Shown one piece after another: positions 1-9,773 of a stretch of DNA of 64,000 nt. The notes beneath the pieces were generated by a model that searched no databases, had not been told where the DNA came from, and saw only the letters and a program-made list of their open reading frames with translations. Source of the DNA: MFD04716-140 sp963703125 (GTDB taxonomy: Bacteria > Bacteroidota > Bacteroidia > Flavobacteriales > Flavobacteriaceae); the NCBI GenBank assembly GCA_963703125.1, contig OY969790.1:2604001-2668000 (forward strand). The letters are read 5' to 3'. Within the stretch, counting starts at the first letter, position 1; each line of letters opens with the position of its first letter. A program made the translations under genes and the position numbers.

Positions 1-50
1 ATTCATGTTTAATGCATTGACATATTATCAATTAAATATGGGTTTTGGAA

Positions 51-749
51 ATGGAATCGAATAAATTAAACGGTGTTGTTACCTACGCACCCCATTCTCG
101 AAAGGCACTTATGGAGTATGCCTTTGAAAATAAGAATATACTTGTTGCCGTGAACGCAGAAAAGATATTGCATGCCACGGATGAGATGCGTGCCATAATC
201 AATAGAAATGTCGGATATCCTGACGGAACTGGTGCGGTATGGGCCTTGAAAAGGAAAGGCCACAAAAATGCCCAAAAAATACCCGGTTGCGAATTTTGGT
301 TGGATATCGTAAACGAACATTACCTGGACAAAACATTCTATTTGGTTGGTGGCAAGGATGATGTTATTGCGAAAACGGTTTTTAAGCTAAATCATGAATT
401 TCCTGGAATAAAAATATTAAATTATCGAAATGGATTTCTACGTGATAACGAAGAACGCATGGCTCTTGTACATGATGTATACGAAAAAAAACCAGATGTT
501 GTTTTTGTCGCCATGGGATCACCAAAGCAGGAAATCTTGATGGAAGAAATGCATCGGCAACATCCTGCGGTCTATCAGGGATTGGGAGGAAGTTTTGATG
601 TTTTTACAGGCCAAGTAAAACGGGCGCCACGTTGGTGGGTAAATAACAATATGGAATGGACCTATAGGTTGTTAAGTCAACCGTCAAGGATAAAACGTCA
701 AATTCATCTACTTCGATTTTTTTTTAACTTAAGACTCAACAAGCTATAA
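51..749 (+). CDS. WecG/TagA/CpsF family glycosyltransferase (GT26)
   Basis: Probable N-acetyl-mannosaminyl-type transferase acting on a lipid-linked sugar at the inner face of the membrane during surface polysaccharide synthesis. Family hallmarks are visible: PDGTG near residue 57, GGKDDV near 100, MGSPKQE near 155-161, and GGSFDVFTG near 179-187 followed by RAPRWW. The length of about 232 aa is normal for the family. An in-frame TTG lies six bases upstream (45), but ATG at 51 is the likelier start. It is followed after 10 bp by a UDP-GlcNAc 2-epimerase on the same strand, which fits: the epimerase would supply the ManNAc-type donor this family uses. The rest of the locus lies to the left, outside the window. 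Family assignment is secure; the exact donor and acceptor are inferred. Confidence 0.9.
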   Translation: MESNKLNGVVTYAPHSRKALMEYAFENKNILVAVNAEKILHATDEMRAIINRNVGYPDGTGAVWALKRKGHKNAQKIPGCEFWLDIVNEHYLDKTFYLVGGKDDVIAKTVFKLNHEFPGIKILNYRNGFLRDNEERMALVHDVYEKKPDVVFVAMGSPKQEILMEEMHRQHPAVYQGLGGSFDVFTGQVKRAPRWWVNNNMEWTYRLLSQPSRIKRQIHLLRFFFNLRLNKL

Positions 750-759
750 ATTTTATCAA

Positions 760-1857
760 ATGATGAAAATTACAATTGTTGCCGGTGCCCGGCCAAACTT
801 TGTGAAAATTGCTCCAATTATCCATGCTATTAAGGTAGCACAAATACAGGGCCATAATATAGCATACAGACTTGTTCATACTGGTCAGCATTATGATAAG
901 AGAATGTCGGGAGATTTCTTTGAGGAATTAGAGATTCCATTACCTGATGCCAACTTGGAGGCTGGTGGGGGTTCACAAGCGGAACAGACGGCAAATATCA
1001 TGGTTCGATTTGAACAGGATTTAGTTAAGAACCCTGCGGATCTTGTATTGGTCGTAGGAGATGTTACTTCTACAATGGCATGCGCCATTGTGGCGCAAAA
1101 GGCACATATCAAGGTTGCACATGTTGAAGGAGGAATACGGTCAAACGATTGGACCATGCCTGAGGAAATCAATAGATTGGTCACCGATGCAATTACGAAT
1201 TACTTTTTTACAACTTCTGAAGTGGCCAATAATAATTTACTTAAAAGTGGTGTAAAAGAGGAAAGTATTTTCTATGTGGGAAACACCATGATAGATACTT
1301 TGATGAAGCAGCGACCTCGGTTTAGAAAACCAAAGATTTGGGATGATTTAAAATTACAGGAGAAAAACTATTTGATGATGACCCTACACCGTCCTGCAAA
1401 TGTGGATCAAGAAACGCAATTAAAAGCATTGCTGGACGAAATTATATACCACAGCAAGGACCTACCACTAATTTTTCCGGTGCATCCTAGGACTGCTAAG
1501 ATATTGCAAACCTTAGGAGTTAATCACCCTCGCTTACATATGATTGAACCCCTTGGATATTTGGAGTTTAATTATTTAGTCGAGCGTTCCAAGGCCGTTT
1601 TGACTGATTCTGGAGGAATAACTGAGGAAACAACTGTAATGAGCATACCTTGTATGACGCTACGTGACAATACCGAACGTCCCGAAACAATTATAGAGGG
1701 TACGAATGAGCTTTTAGGAACGGATCCAAAGGCAATTAGGCCAGCAATGGAAAAGTTGTTCAAGGGTAATTGGAAATTGGGCAAAACCCCTTATTTATGG
1801 GACGGAAAAACGGCTGAACGCATTGTCGATATTATATTAAGATTCAACGAGATATAA
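760..1857 (+). CDS. wecB: UDP-N-acetylglucosamine 2-epimerase (non-hydrolysing)
   Basis: Interconverts UDP-GlcNAc and UDP-ManNAc in the cytoplasm. Recognised from GARPNFVKIAPI at the N-terminus, HTGQHYD near 42-48, VEGGIRS and PEEINRLVTD in the middle, TLHRPANVD near 209, and the C-terminal nucleotide-binding signature LTDSGGITEE followed by TLRDNTERPE. The length of 365 aa matches the family. Either of two adjacent ATG codons (760, 763) could be the start. It directly follows the WecG-type transferase gene and probably shares its transcript. Function is well supported by motif content; its role in this particular glycan is inferred from position. Confidence 0.95.
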   Translation: MMKITIVAGARPNFVKIAPIIHAIKVAQIQGHNIAYRLVHTGQHYDKRMSGDFFEELEIPLPDANLEAGGGSQAEQTANIMVRFEQDLVKNPADLVLVVGDVTSTMACAIVAQKAHIKVAHVEGGIRSNDWTMPEEINRLVTDAITNYFFTTSEVANNNLLKSGVKEESIFYVGNTMIDTLMKQRPRFRKPKIWDDLKLQEKNYLMMTLHRPANVDQETQLKALLDEIIYHSKDLPLIFPVHPRTAKILQTLGVNHPRLHMIEPLGYLEFNYLVERSKAVLTDSGGITEETTVMSIPCMTLRDNTERPETIIEGTNELLGTDPKAIRPAMEKLFKGNWKLGKTPYLWDGKTAERIVDIILRFNEI

Positions 1858-2036
1858 ATTTAAGCAAATTATAAATTCTTAATATTACCAAGTTATTATT
1901 GAATGGATTCTCCGCTCTCGGGAGACATATTTAAAAATAAAGACTAATAATTTAATGGCAAAGCACCATATGATTTTGTGGACAAGAGTTGCTAATTATC
2001 TTTTCTTAATGCAAAATAGTTTGGAAACATAGTAAA

Positions 2037-4430
2037 ATGAAAGAGACACCCAATATTTTGGATTTTAAGGAGGATGAGAAATTGCTCAACATAAAGGAGG
2101 TATTCCTAAAATATTTACACTATTGGCCCTGGATGCTTGGTGTATCCCTTATTAGCATCGCAATGGGTTTCGCATATACACAAATTGTTCCAAGAACCTA
2201 TGAGACAACAGCTAAAATAAAAATACTTGACGCAACCAAAGAATTAAGTGTAATGCCCGAAGGAATGGCAGTGGTTGGGGGTAATTCTAAAATTAACCTG
2301 GACAATCAGATTGAAGTATTAAGGTCATATAGGTTATTACATAATGTGGTTACCGATTTACATCTGGATATAGCATATTATAAAGTAGAAAATTTTATGA
2401 CCACTGAAATTTGGAACCCGCCATTCATCATAAATAAAATTGACTTTACGGAAAGTGACGGAAATTCTGAAATTTATGAAGTTGCATTGAGCACTGTTGG
2501 ATTCAATATTACGAGCGTTGATGGTAAAAAGTTTGTGGTGCCGTTCAATAAATCAGATGCAAGTCATCCAGAGCTACCTTTTAGTATAAGACGGTTGGAG
2601 AATACAAACATTGAAAACTATAAGCCGGTAGTATTCAAGATAATATTGCAAACAACAAAAGATGTTTGTATGGAACTTGAAAAAAACTTACAAGTGCAAG
2701 CTGCAAGTCCTAAAAGCGATATTGTGATTTTGTCGCTAAAAGGACAAAGCAAAGAACGTTCCGAGGCAATTTTAAATGCCATAATCAAAAAATTTGATCA
2801 AGATGGTATCACCGATAGGCAATTAGTTTCAAAAAGGACCCTTGAGGTTATTGATAAGCGGTTTGTTTATTTATCCGGTGAATTGGATTCTATAGAAATG
2901 GGCAAACAAGGTTTTAAGCAAGCAAATAATCTTTCATATATTGAGGCCGATGCAGGCCTTAGTCTTCAACAAAAGGCAAATACCGAAAGTGAGGTGTACA
3001 AATTGGAGACACAAATTTCATTATCTAAACTTCTCCAAGAGACGGTTACAAATGAGGCTGAATACAGTCTATTACCGGCGGAAATAGGTTTGTCTAACAG
3101 CAGCTTAAATGGGTTAGTCGCTGAGTACAATCAATTGGCGCAGGAAAGAGAGAAACTGGAGCCTACCGTAGGAGTTAATCATCCAACGTTGCAAGCTTTG
3201 TCTAATCAATTGGAGCTAGCCAAATTAAATATACTTAATACGGTCAATGTTTATAAATCTCAATTGGGAATCTCTCTGGACCAGTTGAACCAGCAAAAGA
3301 ATTTGGCGGGCGCAAGATTTAATAGAATTCCTGAAAAAGAAAAAATATTGCGCTCAATAGAAAGACAGCAGGGAATAAAGGAAAACTTATTTTTATTGCT
3401 ACTTCAAAAACGTGAAGAGGCTGCCATTAATTATGCAGTGACCGAACCTTCAATAAAGGTTATTGACTATGGAATAACCAGTAAATACCCTATATGGCCA
3501 AAGAAAAGTATAGTTTTGCCTGTTGCCCTGGCTTTGGGTATGCTACCGCTTTTTTCAATACTGTTTGTACGTTTTTCCCTCGATACTAAAATACATGATC
3601 GCTCCGCAATAGAAAGAATGAATCCGGAAATTCCTTTTCTTGGGGAAATACCGTTTTTAAGGGATAATAAAAAATTTATTGATACAAATGATAGGTCAGT
3701 TTTGGCAGAATCGTTTAGAATATTAAGTACTAATGCGAATTTTTTATTAACAGATAAAAATGGCGATCAAGGAAAAGTGATTTTCGTTACCTCATCAATT
3801 AAAGGGGAAGGTAAAACTCTTTTGGCCATAAATTTATCCTTAGCTTTTGCAAGCATGGAAAAGCGCGTATTATTGGTTGGGGCAGATTTAAGGAATCCTC
3901 AGTTGCATTCATATTTTGATATAGATAAAAATACTCCAGGTCTAACTGATTATTTATCTGAAAGAAAAGTAGAATTTACTGATTATTTGCATAAAGGTTT
4001 TGGACAAAACTCTCATCATAAAGTTTATTTTAGTGGGACAGTTCCATCTAATGCCCCTGTATTATTGTCAGGTCAAAGATTCCGAAATTTTATGGAAACC
4101 TCAAAAAAGGAATTTGACTATATAATTGTTGATACGGCTCCGACCATGTTGGTCACTGACACCTTATTAATATCGAAATTTGCCGACTTAACACTTTATA
4201 CACTTAGAGCGGATTTCTCAGATAAACGATTATTGGAATTTTCCAAAAATCTAAAAAAGACGGGAAAGTTAAATAATGTAGCATATGTCTTTAATGCCGT
4301 TGGGAATGGTCGATCAAAAGATTATAATTATGGTTATGGTTATGGGTATAGTGATCAAAAAATTGAGAAGCCCTGGTATATGAGAAAAAAAAAGAAAAAT
4401 GATGTGGCCCGAAAAACTTCTAAAACCTAA
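2037..4430 (+). CDS. Wzc-like polysaccharide co-polymerase / tyrosine autokinase
   Basis: Inner-membrane protein controlling chain length and export of capsule or exopolysaccharide through cycles of tyrosine autophosphorylation. It has a Wzz-type N-terminus with a membrane segment near residues 28-50, a long coiled-coil periplasmic part (about 60-480), a second membrane segment near 490-512, and a cytoplasmic BY-kinase. The kinase carries Walker A (KGEGKT near 589), Walker A' (LLVGADLRNP near 613) and Walker B (YIIVDTAP near 697). The C-terminus has a tyrosine-rich tail (NYGYGYGY), the usual autophosphorylation cluster, followed by a lysine-rich end. The matching outer-membrane Wza/GldJ-like partner is not in the window. 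About 180 bp separate it from wecB, so it may have its own promoter. Confidence 0.93.
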   Translation: MKETPNILDFKEDEKLLNIKEVFLKYLHYWPWMLGVSLISIAMGFAYTQIVPRTYETTAKIKILDATKELSVMPEGMAVVGGNSKINLDNQIEVLRSYRLLHNVVTDLHLDIAYYKVENFMTTEIWNPPFIINKIDFTESDGNSEIYEVALSTVGFNITSVDGKKFVVPFNKSDASHPELPFSIRRLENTNIENYKPVVFKIILQTTKDVCMELEKNLQVQAASPKSDIVILSLKGQSKERSEAILNAIIKKFDQDGITDRQLVSKRTLEVIDKRFVYLSGELDSIEMGKQGFKQANNLSYIEADAGLSLQQKANTESEVYKLETQISLSKLLQETVTNEAEYSLLPAEIGLSNSSLNGLVAEYNQLAQEREKLEPTVGVNHPTLQALSNQLELAKLNILNTVNVYKSQLGISLDQLNQQKNLAGARFNRIPEKEKILRSIERQQGIKENLFLLLLQKREEAAINYAVTEPSIKVIDYGITSKYPIWPKKSIVLPVALALGMLPLFSILFVRFSLDTKIHDRSAIERMNPEIPFLGEIPFLRDNKKFIDTNDRSVLAESFRILSTNANFLLTDKNGDQGKVIFVTSSIKGEGKTLLAINLSLAFASMEKRVLLVGADLRNPQLHSYFDIDKNTPGLTDYLSERKVEFTDYLHKGFGQNSHHKVYFSGTVPSNAPVLLSGQRFRNFMETSKKEFDYIIVDTAPTMLVTDTLLISKFADLTLYTLRADFSDKRLLEFSKNLKKTGKLNNVAYVFNAVGNGRSKDYNYGYGYGYSDQKIEKPWYMRKKKKNDVARKTSKT

Positions 4431-4738
4431 TAAAAGGAAACGCCCTAATCTCTTTTATGCTAGGAAACATAGTTCATTGAGTAAATTATCATAGGATATT
4501 TTCAGCGAAAATAAAGGTATTAATATTAAGATGTTGAGGGCCACAAAGTTAAAATTGACAATATGGTTCCGGTAATTCCTATTCTATATTTAATCTATCG
4601 CTACGCACTTAATTCTCTGTCATTTCATCCTATGTTTGGAAAATACTATAAGGTCTTTATGGCTTTGTTTTAAGGAAAGGCGATTGGATTAGGAATTTGG
4701 AAGATGTAAATTCTTTATTTGTAATGAAACGTTATGTT

Positions 4739-6397
4739 ATGAGAATAGGGATTTTGATTAAGGATTTTGAGCAATTGGCTAATTGGGAGTTGAGAATAAT
4801 ACAAGAGATTATAAATGATAAAGGCTTAGAATTGGTTTTGCTGGTTCAGGATGGAAGAAAGGGGGATAGTAGCAAAAATGCCTTTTCGCGCAGATTTCCT
4901 TATTTGTTTTCAACAAAAAGCATTCTTATTAAAATTATTTTCAAACTACAAATCGGCATAGAGGAGAGGTTTTTTCATGAAGATTCTATGTCAAGTTGCA
5001 GAAATCAAATAACTCGTTATTTAAAAACAATCCCAATCATAAAGACAAGGCCTCAGCGAAAAAATTTCGTGGACCTTTTTTCTTTGGAAGATTCGAATTT
5101 AATAAAAGGATATAACCTAGATATCATACTTAGGCATGAGTTTGGAATAATAAGAGGGGAAATTCTAAATGCCGCCAAATATGGTGTTTGGTCGTTTCAT
5201 CATGGTGATAATTCAATCAATCGCGGTGGGCCACCTGGCTTTTGGGAAATAATGTTAAAAGAACAATATGTCGGCGTAACATTGCAGAAATTAACACCTG
5301 AATTGGACGGGGGTCTTGTTATAGATAAGGCTTATTTTAATTTACATTGGTCTTTTGTAAAAACAAGAAACCTGGCCTTTGAGGCATCTGTTTCCTTGTT
5401 GCTAAAAAGTATCAATCAATTGAAAAATAATAATCTTAATTTAAAAAGATCACCGATTTATTTTAACCCTTTGTACAAGTCCCCCAATATGTACTTTGGA
5501 CTAAAATACTTAGGACATTTTTATTATCGCTTATTTCGAAAGATACTTGAAAAAACGTCAAGTTTTTTGTTTGGTACTAGATTCGAGTGTTGGACACTTT
5601 TTCTTGGGAAGGGCGAGTTTTTAAATTCAACACTCTTCAGACTGAAGCCTATTAAGTCGCCAAGAAATGAATTTTGGGCCGATCCATTCCTATTTAGAAA
5701 AAATGGTGCTGAGTATGTTTTCTTTGAAAACTATTCATACAAAAAGAAGATTGGTAAAATTTCTTGTGGTAAGATAATAGAAGGAAAAGTTACAGAAGTG
5801 ATAGATGTGTTGAACTTAAATTATCATCTATCATTTCCTTTTGTAATTGAGGAAGAGGGAGAAATATTTCTAATTCCGGAAACTAGCGAAAATGCCAGAT
5901 TGGAGGTTTACAAATGTGTTCAATTTCCATCGCAATGGCAGTTGTATTCAACGGCTTTTGAGGGTGAATTAGTGGCTGATACTGTTTACTACAAGGATAA
6001 ACAGGGCGGTAGGTGGTTGTTCATGAATAAGAAAGTAGCGCCAGGAACAACTTTGGAAAACGAACTTTTTATCTATAAAATTGATTCTTTGGAACTCAAA
6101 AAAATACAACCCCATTCGCAAAACCCGGTAATCATAGATTCTCGAGTAGCCAGAAATGCCGGAGCGATATTTGAGTTTAACAACGAAATATATAGGCCTT
6201 CTCAAAGAAATATTGAAGGGGTATATGGCAGGGCACTAAGCATTAACAAGATTCAGAAATTAACAGTTGATGAATATAAAGAAACCAATGAACTGGTTGT
6301 TGAACCAAATTTTCATAAGGGTCTTTCCGCAATGCACCACATGCATCAAATTAGTGGAATGTTTGTATTTGATGCGGCTTATAGGCGAAAATTTTAA
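4739..6397 (+). CDS. Formyltransferase-like / Gint1-like fusion protein
   Basis: About 553 aa with two apparent parts. The N-terminal ~250 residues look like a formyltransferase Rossmann fold: GILIKDFEQLANWE at the start, then RHEFGIIRGEIL, SFHHGDNSINRGGPPGFWE and GVTLQKLTPELDGG, matching the HxGxxPxxRG...GVTxHxxxxxxDxG pattern of Met-tRNA and sugar formyltransferases. The C-terminal half has beta-rich repeats beginning NEFWADPFLF and VFFENYS, resembling the glucosamine inositolphosphorylceramide transferase N-terminal (Gint1) family. The role is probably N-formylation or another modification of an amino sugar in the neighbouring polysaccharide. A TTG (4697) and ATGs at 4724 and 4739 are possible starts; 4739 begins right before the first fold element. 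The substrate is unknown. Confidence 0.72.
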   Translation: MRIGILIKDFEQLANWELRIIQEIINDKGLELVLLVQDGRKGDSSKNAFSRRFPYLFSTKSILIKIIFKLQIGIEERFFHEDSMSSCRNQITRYLKTIPIIKTRPQRKNFVDLFSLEDSNLIKGYNLDIILRHEFGIIRGEILNAAKYGVWSFHHGDNSINRGGPPGFWEIMLKEQYVGVTLQKLTPELDGGLVIDKAYFNLHWSFVKTRNLAFEASVSLLLKSINQLKNNNLNLKRSPIYFNPLYKSPNMYFGLKYLGHFYYRLFRKILEKTSSFLFGTRFECWTLFLGKGEFLNSTLFRLKPIKSPRNEFWADPFLFRKNGAEYVFFENYSYKKKIGKISCGKIIEGKVTEVIDVLNLNYHLSFPFVIEEEGEIFLIPETSENARLEVYKCVQFPSQWQLYSTAFEGELVADTVYYKDKQGGRWLFMNKKVAPGTTLENELFIYKIDSLELKKIQPHSQNPVIIDSRVARNAGAIFEFNNEIYRPSQRNIEGVYGRALSINKIQKLTVDEYKETNELVVEPNFHKGLSAMHHMHQISGMFVFDAAYRRKF

Positions 6398-6466
6398 AAG
6401 ATAAAATTGCTGGTAAATTTTATTATATCAAAACGTTGCTGATAAGATTTTTTAGTTTTTGTTAAT

Positions 6467-7369
6467 TTATTTAAAAGGCTCATCATCCCAAATTTCGATG
6501 TCATCTACCCATTGAAACATAGGGGTAGAGCTACCGTAAATCTGATGGATGAAAATCCCACCTAAATTATCATCATTATAGGTGGTCGGGCCATAGTTCT
6601 CGGCAATGATTTCCCCATTTATTTTCATTGAAGCATATCCATCATCTCCAGTACTCCACTTAAAGAATATTTCAACTTTGAACCATTCCTCTCTTGGAAC
6701 GGGAACCAAGTAGTTACTTACTGACCAATAGTATGGATTGGGGTTGGAATCACCTTGAAAGCGCCATCTTTCAACACCAAATTCATCTCGCTCAATATAA
6801 GCGATCATTCTGAAACCATTTCCGGCATCCCAGTTAGCTGTCTTATATTCCCAAATTGCTCGCCAATCATATTTCTTCGAAACGCTAGACGCATCTATTT
6901 TCATCCAGAAACTCATATAAAGTTTATCAGGATTCCTTTGAATGCTATTAATTTGATAAGGTGCTTGGGTAACACCAGAGTTATAATTTATCCTTTGGAA
7001 CAAGACTTTGGAAGATTCTCCAGTATGACCAACAATACTCTGTATTTCATTATTTATTCCAGCACCATTGTCATCATCGATTATATGGATTCCCCCAAAT
7101 GTAGAGCCTAATATATCCGGTGGCCAAGCAAATCCGGAAATAGAATCGGTACCCTTAATCAATTTATAGCCTGGCCAATTATTGATTTCATAATCGCTCA
7201 CCGGATCGGTCAGAAAGGTACCCTCTTCAAATCCAGAACTAAATAAAAGGTGGGCTTCTGGATTTGGCTTGGGAACATTTTCCTCATCTTTTTTATCGCA
7301 TGACAAGGTGATAACAACCAAGGCCACTAAAAGAAATAGCTTCTTCAATTCTTGTTTTTTAGGGTGCAA
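6467..7369 (-). CDS. Lipoprotein with lyase-like jelly-roll domain
   Basis: A 300-aa protein with a lipoprotein signal (KKLFLLVALVVITLSC, lipidation Cys near 24) followed by an acidic KKDEEN stretch. Residues about 40-300 form one domain beginning LLFSSGFEEG and containing YMSFWMKID, WEYKTANWDAGNGFR, EEWFKVEIFF and a final WVDDIEIWDDEP. This Trp/Tyr-rich, all-beta layout is typical of concanavalin A-like jelly-roll polysaccharide lyases and carbohydrate-binding domains. The domain is clearly homologous to the C-terminal half of the lipoprotein gene at 7740-9164. A surface polysaccharide lyase or binding protein is likely, and a uronate-utilisation operon lies nearby. Activity and substrate are inferred. 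Confidence 0.7.
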   Translation of the reverse strand: MHPKKQELKKLFLLVALVVITLSCDKKDEENVPKPNPEAHLLFSSGFEEGTFLTDPVSDYEINNWPGYKLIKGTDSISGFAWPPDILGSTFGGIHIIDDDNGAGINNEIQSIVGHTGESSKVLFQRINYNSGVTQAPYQINSIQRNPDKLYMSFWMKIDASSVSKKYDWRAIWEYKTANWDAGNGFRMIAYIERDEFGVERWRFQGDSNPNPYYWSVSNYLVPVPREEWFKVEIFFKWSTGDDGYASMKINGEIIAENYGPTTYNDDNLGGIFIHQIYGSSTPMFQWVDDIEIWDDEPFK

Positions 7370-7739
7370 ATTTTATAATTGGTCAATCTATGGTTTTCTA
7401 GTAATAATCGACTCATCATAAACGTCTTAAATAGTATGAATAAATTATTTGGGGAGAATTGATGGGATAGTTCCGAGAAAATTCATAAATACTATGTTTC
7501 ATTGAATCCCACAATAAATATATAAAATATTTAAACCATTAGTAGGGAAATACTTGAAAAACAGAAAGATTTAATAGACTACATGACCGTTATGATAAAT
7601 ATCAATAATTGATTCCCGGATGGCTATTAATACCCAGAACTAATTTGAAATAATCAAATGCGTATAAATATAGGCTAGAATATGATTGCAAAAAGAGGGG
7701 TTTGTATTTCAAATATATGAAACGTGATCAATATTCAAA
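7370..7739. other. Intergenic region between paralogous lipoprotein genes
   Basis: About 370 AT-rich bases separate two genes on the minus strand. I see no convincing gene, terminator with a T-run, or structured RNA here. It presumably holds the promoter for the 300-aa lipoprotein gene. Confidence 0.5.
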
Positions 7740-9164
7740 CTAGTATGGAACATTGTCCCAAATTTCTAAATCATCGACCAAACTGGAAATGGGGTACGAA
7801 TTACCACCATATTGCTGCGTTACAAAAAGATAGCCTAAATCGTCATTATTATAAGTCATTCTACCTGTGTGATCAGCAACCATTTCACCGTTTATTTTCC
7901 ACCAAGCCCTTCCAGTATTGACGCCATCTCCCCAAGCTATAAAATATTCAATTTTAAACCATTCGTTAAATGGAGGGACTATGGTTTCATTACTTATTGA
8001 CCAATTGTGACCATTTGGTCCAGCATCACCTGCCAATCTTGCACGAAGCTTTCCTGTATTACCATCCCTTTCAAAGTAGGCGATAACCCTATAGCCATTG
8101 CCGTCGTCCCAGTTATATGTTTTATATTCCCATGGTACGGCCCAATCATAGTTCTTATCTAGGCCGGATCCGTCTATCTTCATCCAATAACTTACATATA
8201 AGGATTCTGGATTTTCTTTAATATTATTTATTTGATAAGGTAATTGCGTCACGGTGGCATCGTAATTAATAACACGATACAAAGCCGTGGTTGATGCCCC
8301 CGTATGACCGACTACTGTTTGCAAAACACTATTCGACGCAGATCCCCCACCATCATTGACCAGATGGATGCCTCCATAATTCGAGCCCAAAATTAAAGGT
8401 GGCCAAGAGAATCCAGTTCCGGAATCCGTTCCATTGATTGCTTGATAACCTCGGTCTGGCGTGCTTTTTAATCCTAAATTGACCCCTTCGAAACCACTTG
8501 CGAAAAGTAAGTTTGCGTTCGGGGAAATCGGAATGGGAGAAACCGGATCTGGAATAGTCGGTTCTGAGGTTGAATTATCCGTGGGTATAATTACAACTTC
8601 AACTGTTCCTACTTCAGTACTTACGGTCTCATCCTCATTCACAACTTCAGTTGTGTAAGTAAAGGTATCCGTGACATTTTCATTTGAACCTGGTTCTTCT
8701 TCTGACGAAGAAGATGTTGCAGGGGGAGCTTCAACTGGAGGATTTTGGTCGGAAGGAGTTTCCTCAGATGAAGGAGTCTCTTCTTCTGGCGTTGGTTCTG
8801 CCGGACTTTCGTTTGTAGGGGTTTCCGTAAAACCTTCTTCCTCTAATATTTCGGTTGGAGGTGTATATGTTATTGTATTATTCTCATTGACTTTTACAGC
8901 TCCTAATTTAGGGTTCGAGATTTCTATAATTTTCACTTCCTCATTCTCAGAAAACCGGTCGTTGGAAAGTACATCCAGAATAATACTGTTCTTGGAATTT
9001 GTTTCAAAATAGTCATTGACCACCAGCATCCCAAACTGCCCATTTTCATCTCTTGAAATAACATAGTCGGTAAGTAAATCAGAATCATTGTTACATGAGA
9101 TAGTGCAAAAACTTACTAAAAAAAGCAAGTAAAGCTTGTTTGTGGGGAACTGGATTCTTTTCAT
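7740..9164 (-). CDS. Large lipoprotein: cadherin-like domain plus lyase-like domain
   Basis: About 474 aa from ATG at 9164, chosen because it places a clean lipoprotein signal (LYLLFLVSFCTISC) at the N-terminus; an upstream ATG at 9209 would add 15 unhelpful residues. The order is: lipidation Cys near 23; a BIG_9/cadherin-like strand set (VNDYFET...LDVLSNDRFSE...ITYTPPTE); a Pro/Thr/Ser/Glu-rich linker of roughly 60 residues; a second strand set TDTFTYTTEV...VEVVIIP; then a ~245-residue jelly-roll domain (LLFASGFEG to LVDDLEIWDNVP) homologous to the gene at 6467-7369. It is probably a surface-exposed polysaccharide lyase or binder with a spacer. The acidic linker interrupts what looks like one Ig-like domain. 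Catalytic status is unknown. Confidence 0.7.
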   Translation of the reverse strand: MKRIQFPTNKLYLLFLVSFCTISCNNDSDLLTDYVISRDENGQFGMLVVNDYFETNSKNSIILDVLSNDRFSENEEVKIIEISNPKLGAVKVNENNTITYTPPTEILEEEGFTETPTNESPAEPTPEEETPSSEETPSDQNPPVEAPPATSSSSEEEPGSNENVTDTFTYTTEVVNEDETVSTEVGTVEVVIIPTDNSTSEPTIPDPVSPIPISPNANLLFASGFEGVNLGLKSTPDRGYQAINGTDSGTGFSWPPLILGSNYGGIHLVNDGGGSASNSVLQTVVGHTGASTTALYRVINYDATVTQLPYQINNIKENPESLYVSYWMKIDGSGLDKNYDWAVPWEYKTYNWDDGNGYRVIAYFERDGNTGKLRARLAGDAGPNGHNWSISNETIVPPFNEWFKIEYFIAWGDGVNTGRAWWKINGEMVADHTGRMTYNNDDLGYLFVTQQYGGNSYPISSLVDDLEIWDNVPY

Positions 9165-9773
9165 AAGTAGCCTTATTTTTGAAAATAGGAAACAATTTGG
9201 GTATTGCAATACTATTTAAAAATTTACTATTTTTCGATTAAGTAAATGTTATTTTCGATGAACTGCACAAAATGACAACTTTTGATGTACGTTTAGTAAG
9301 AACTGTTTAGATTTTTTCAATTTCGTTTTTCGATTATCTACTTCTTTTTTTAACAAAATACTCTAAACCAACATGTTAAATGGCTTTTTTCACAAACTCA
9401 AAACAGAAATGCCAATAAAAGTGGTACTTAATATCTCGATGGTCAATATCAGTTCAATTATTTTCACATCCGTAAAATTTTGAATACTACCATTTTGAAG
9501 GACGAATATTTAAGATTCAATTTTTGAACTGTTGATGTGGCAAGTTGGTTACCAAAAGGATTTTCTACTTTTGTAAAGTATAATTTGAGGCAGGTATCCA
9601 ATTGAATAGGACTAGAACTGATTTGAAGAAGTATAGTAATATTTAGTTAACTTGAATGCTTTCTAAGAATTTTGAACACAAATAAGCACCTAAGTTGCGG
9701 TTATTGATTTTTAAAATCACAAAAGTTTATAAAGAATGGAGATGCGTGCTTAATTCAATTTATTTTTTGGGAG
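9165..9773. other. Upstream region of the large lipoprotein gene
   Basis: About 600 AT-rich bases without a supported gene. It contains a 20-bp element at 9251-9270 that recurs with one mismatch upstream of the relic gene at 9774-10019, plus further TTTTCGATT-like words nearby (about 9232 and 9329). It probably contains the promoter of the minus-strand lipoprotein gene. Confidence 0.5.
9251..9270. promoter_or_regulatory. Conserved upstream element, copy 1
   Basis: The stretch attttcgatgaactgcacaa lies about 87 bp upstream of the lipoprotein start at 9164. The same 20 bases with a single change occur at 10104-10123, about 85 bp upstream of the related small gene. Conservation of both sequence and distance suggests a promoter or operator inherited when the gene was duplicated. 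The factor that binds it is unknown. Confidence 0.45.

Noticed and set aside
8461..9012. Plus-strand frames rich in Ser/Gly/Val across the large lipoprotein gene
   Set aside because: They are antisense shadows of the low-complexity linker region of the minus-strand lipoprotein; they have no start context and no domain.
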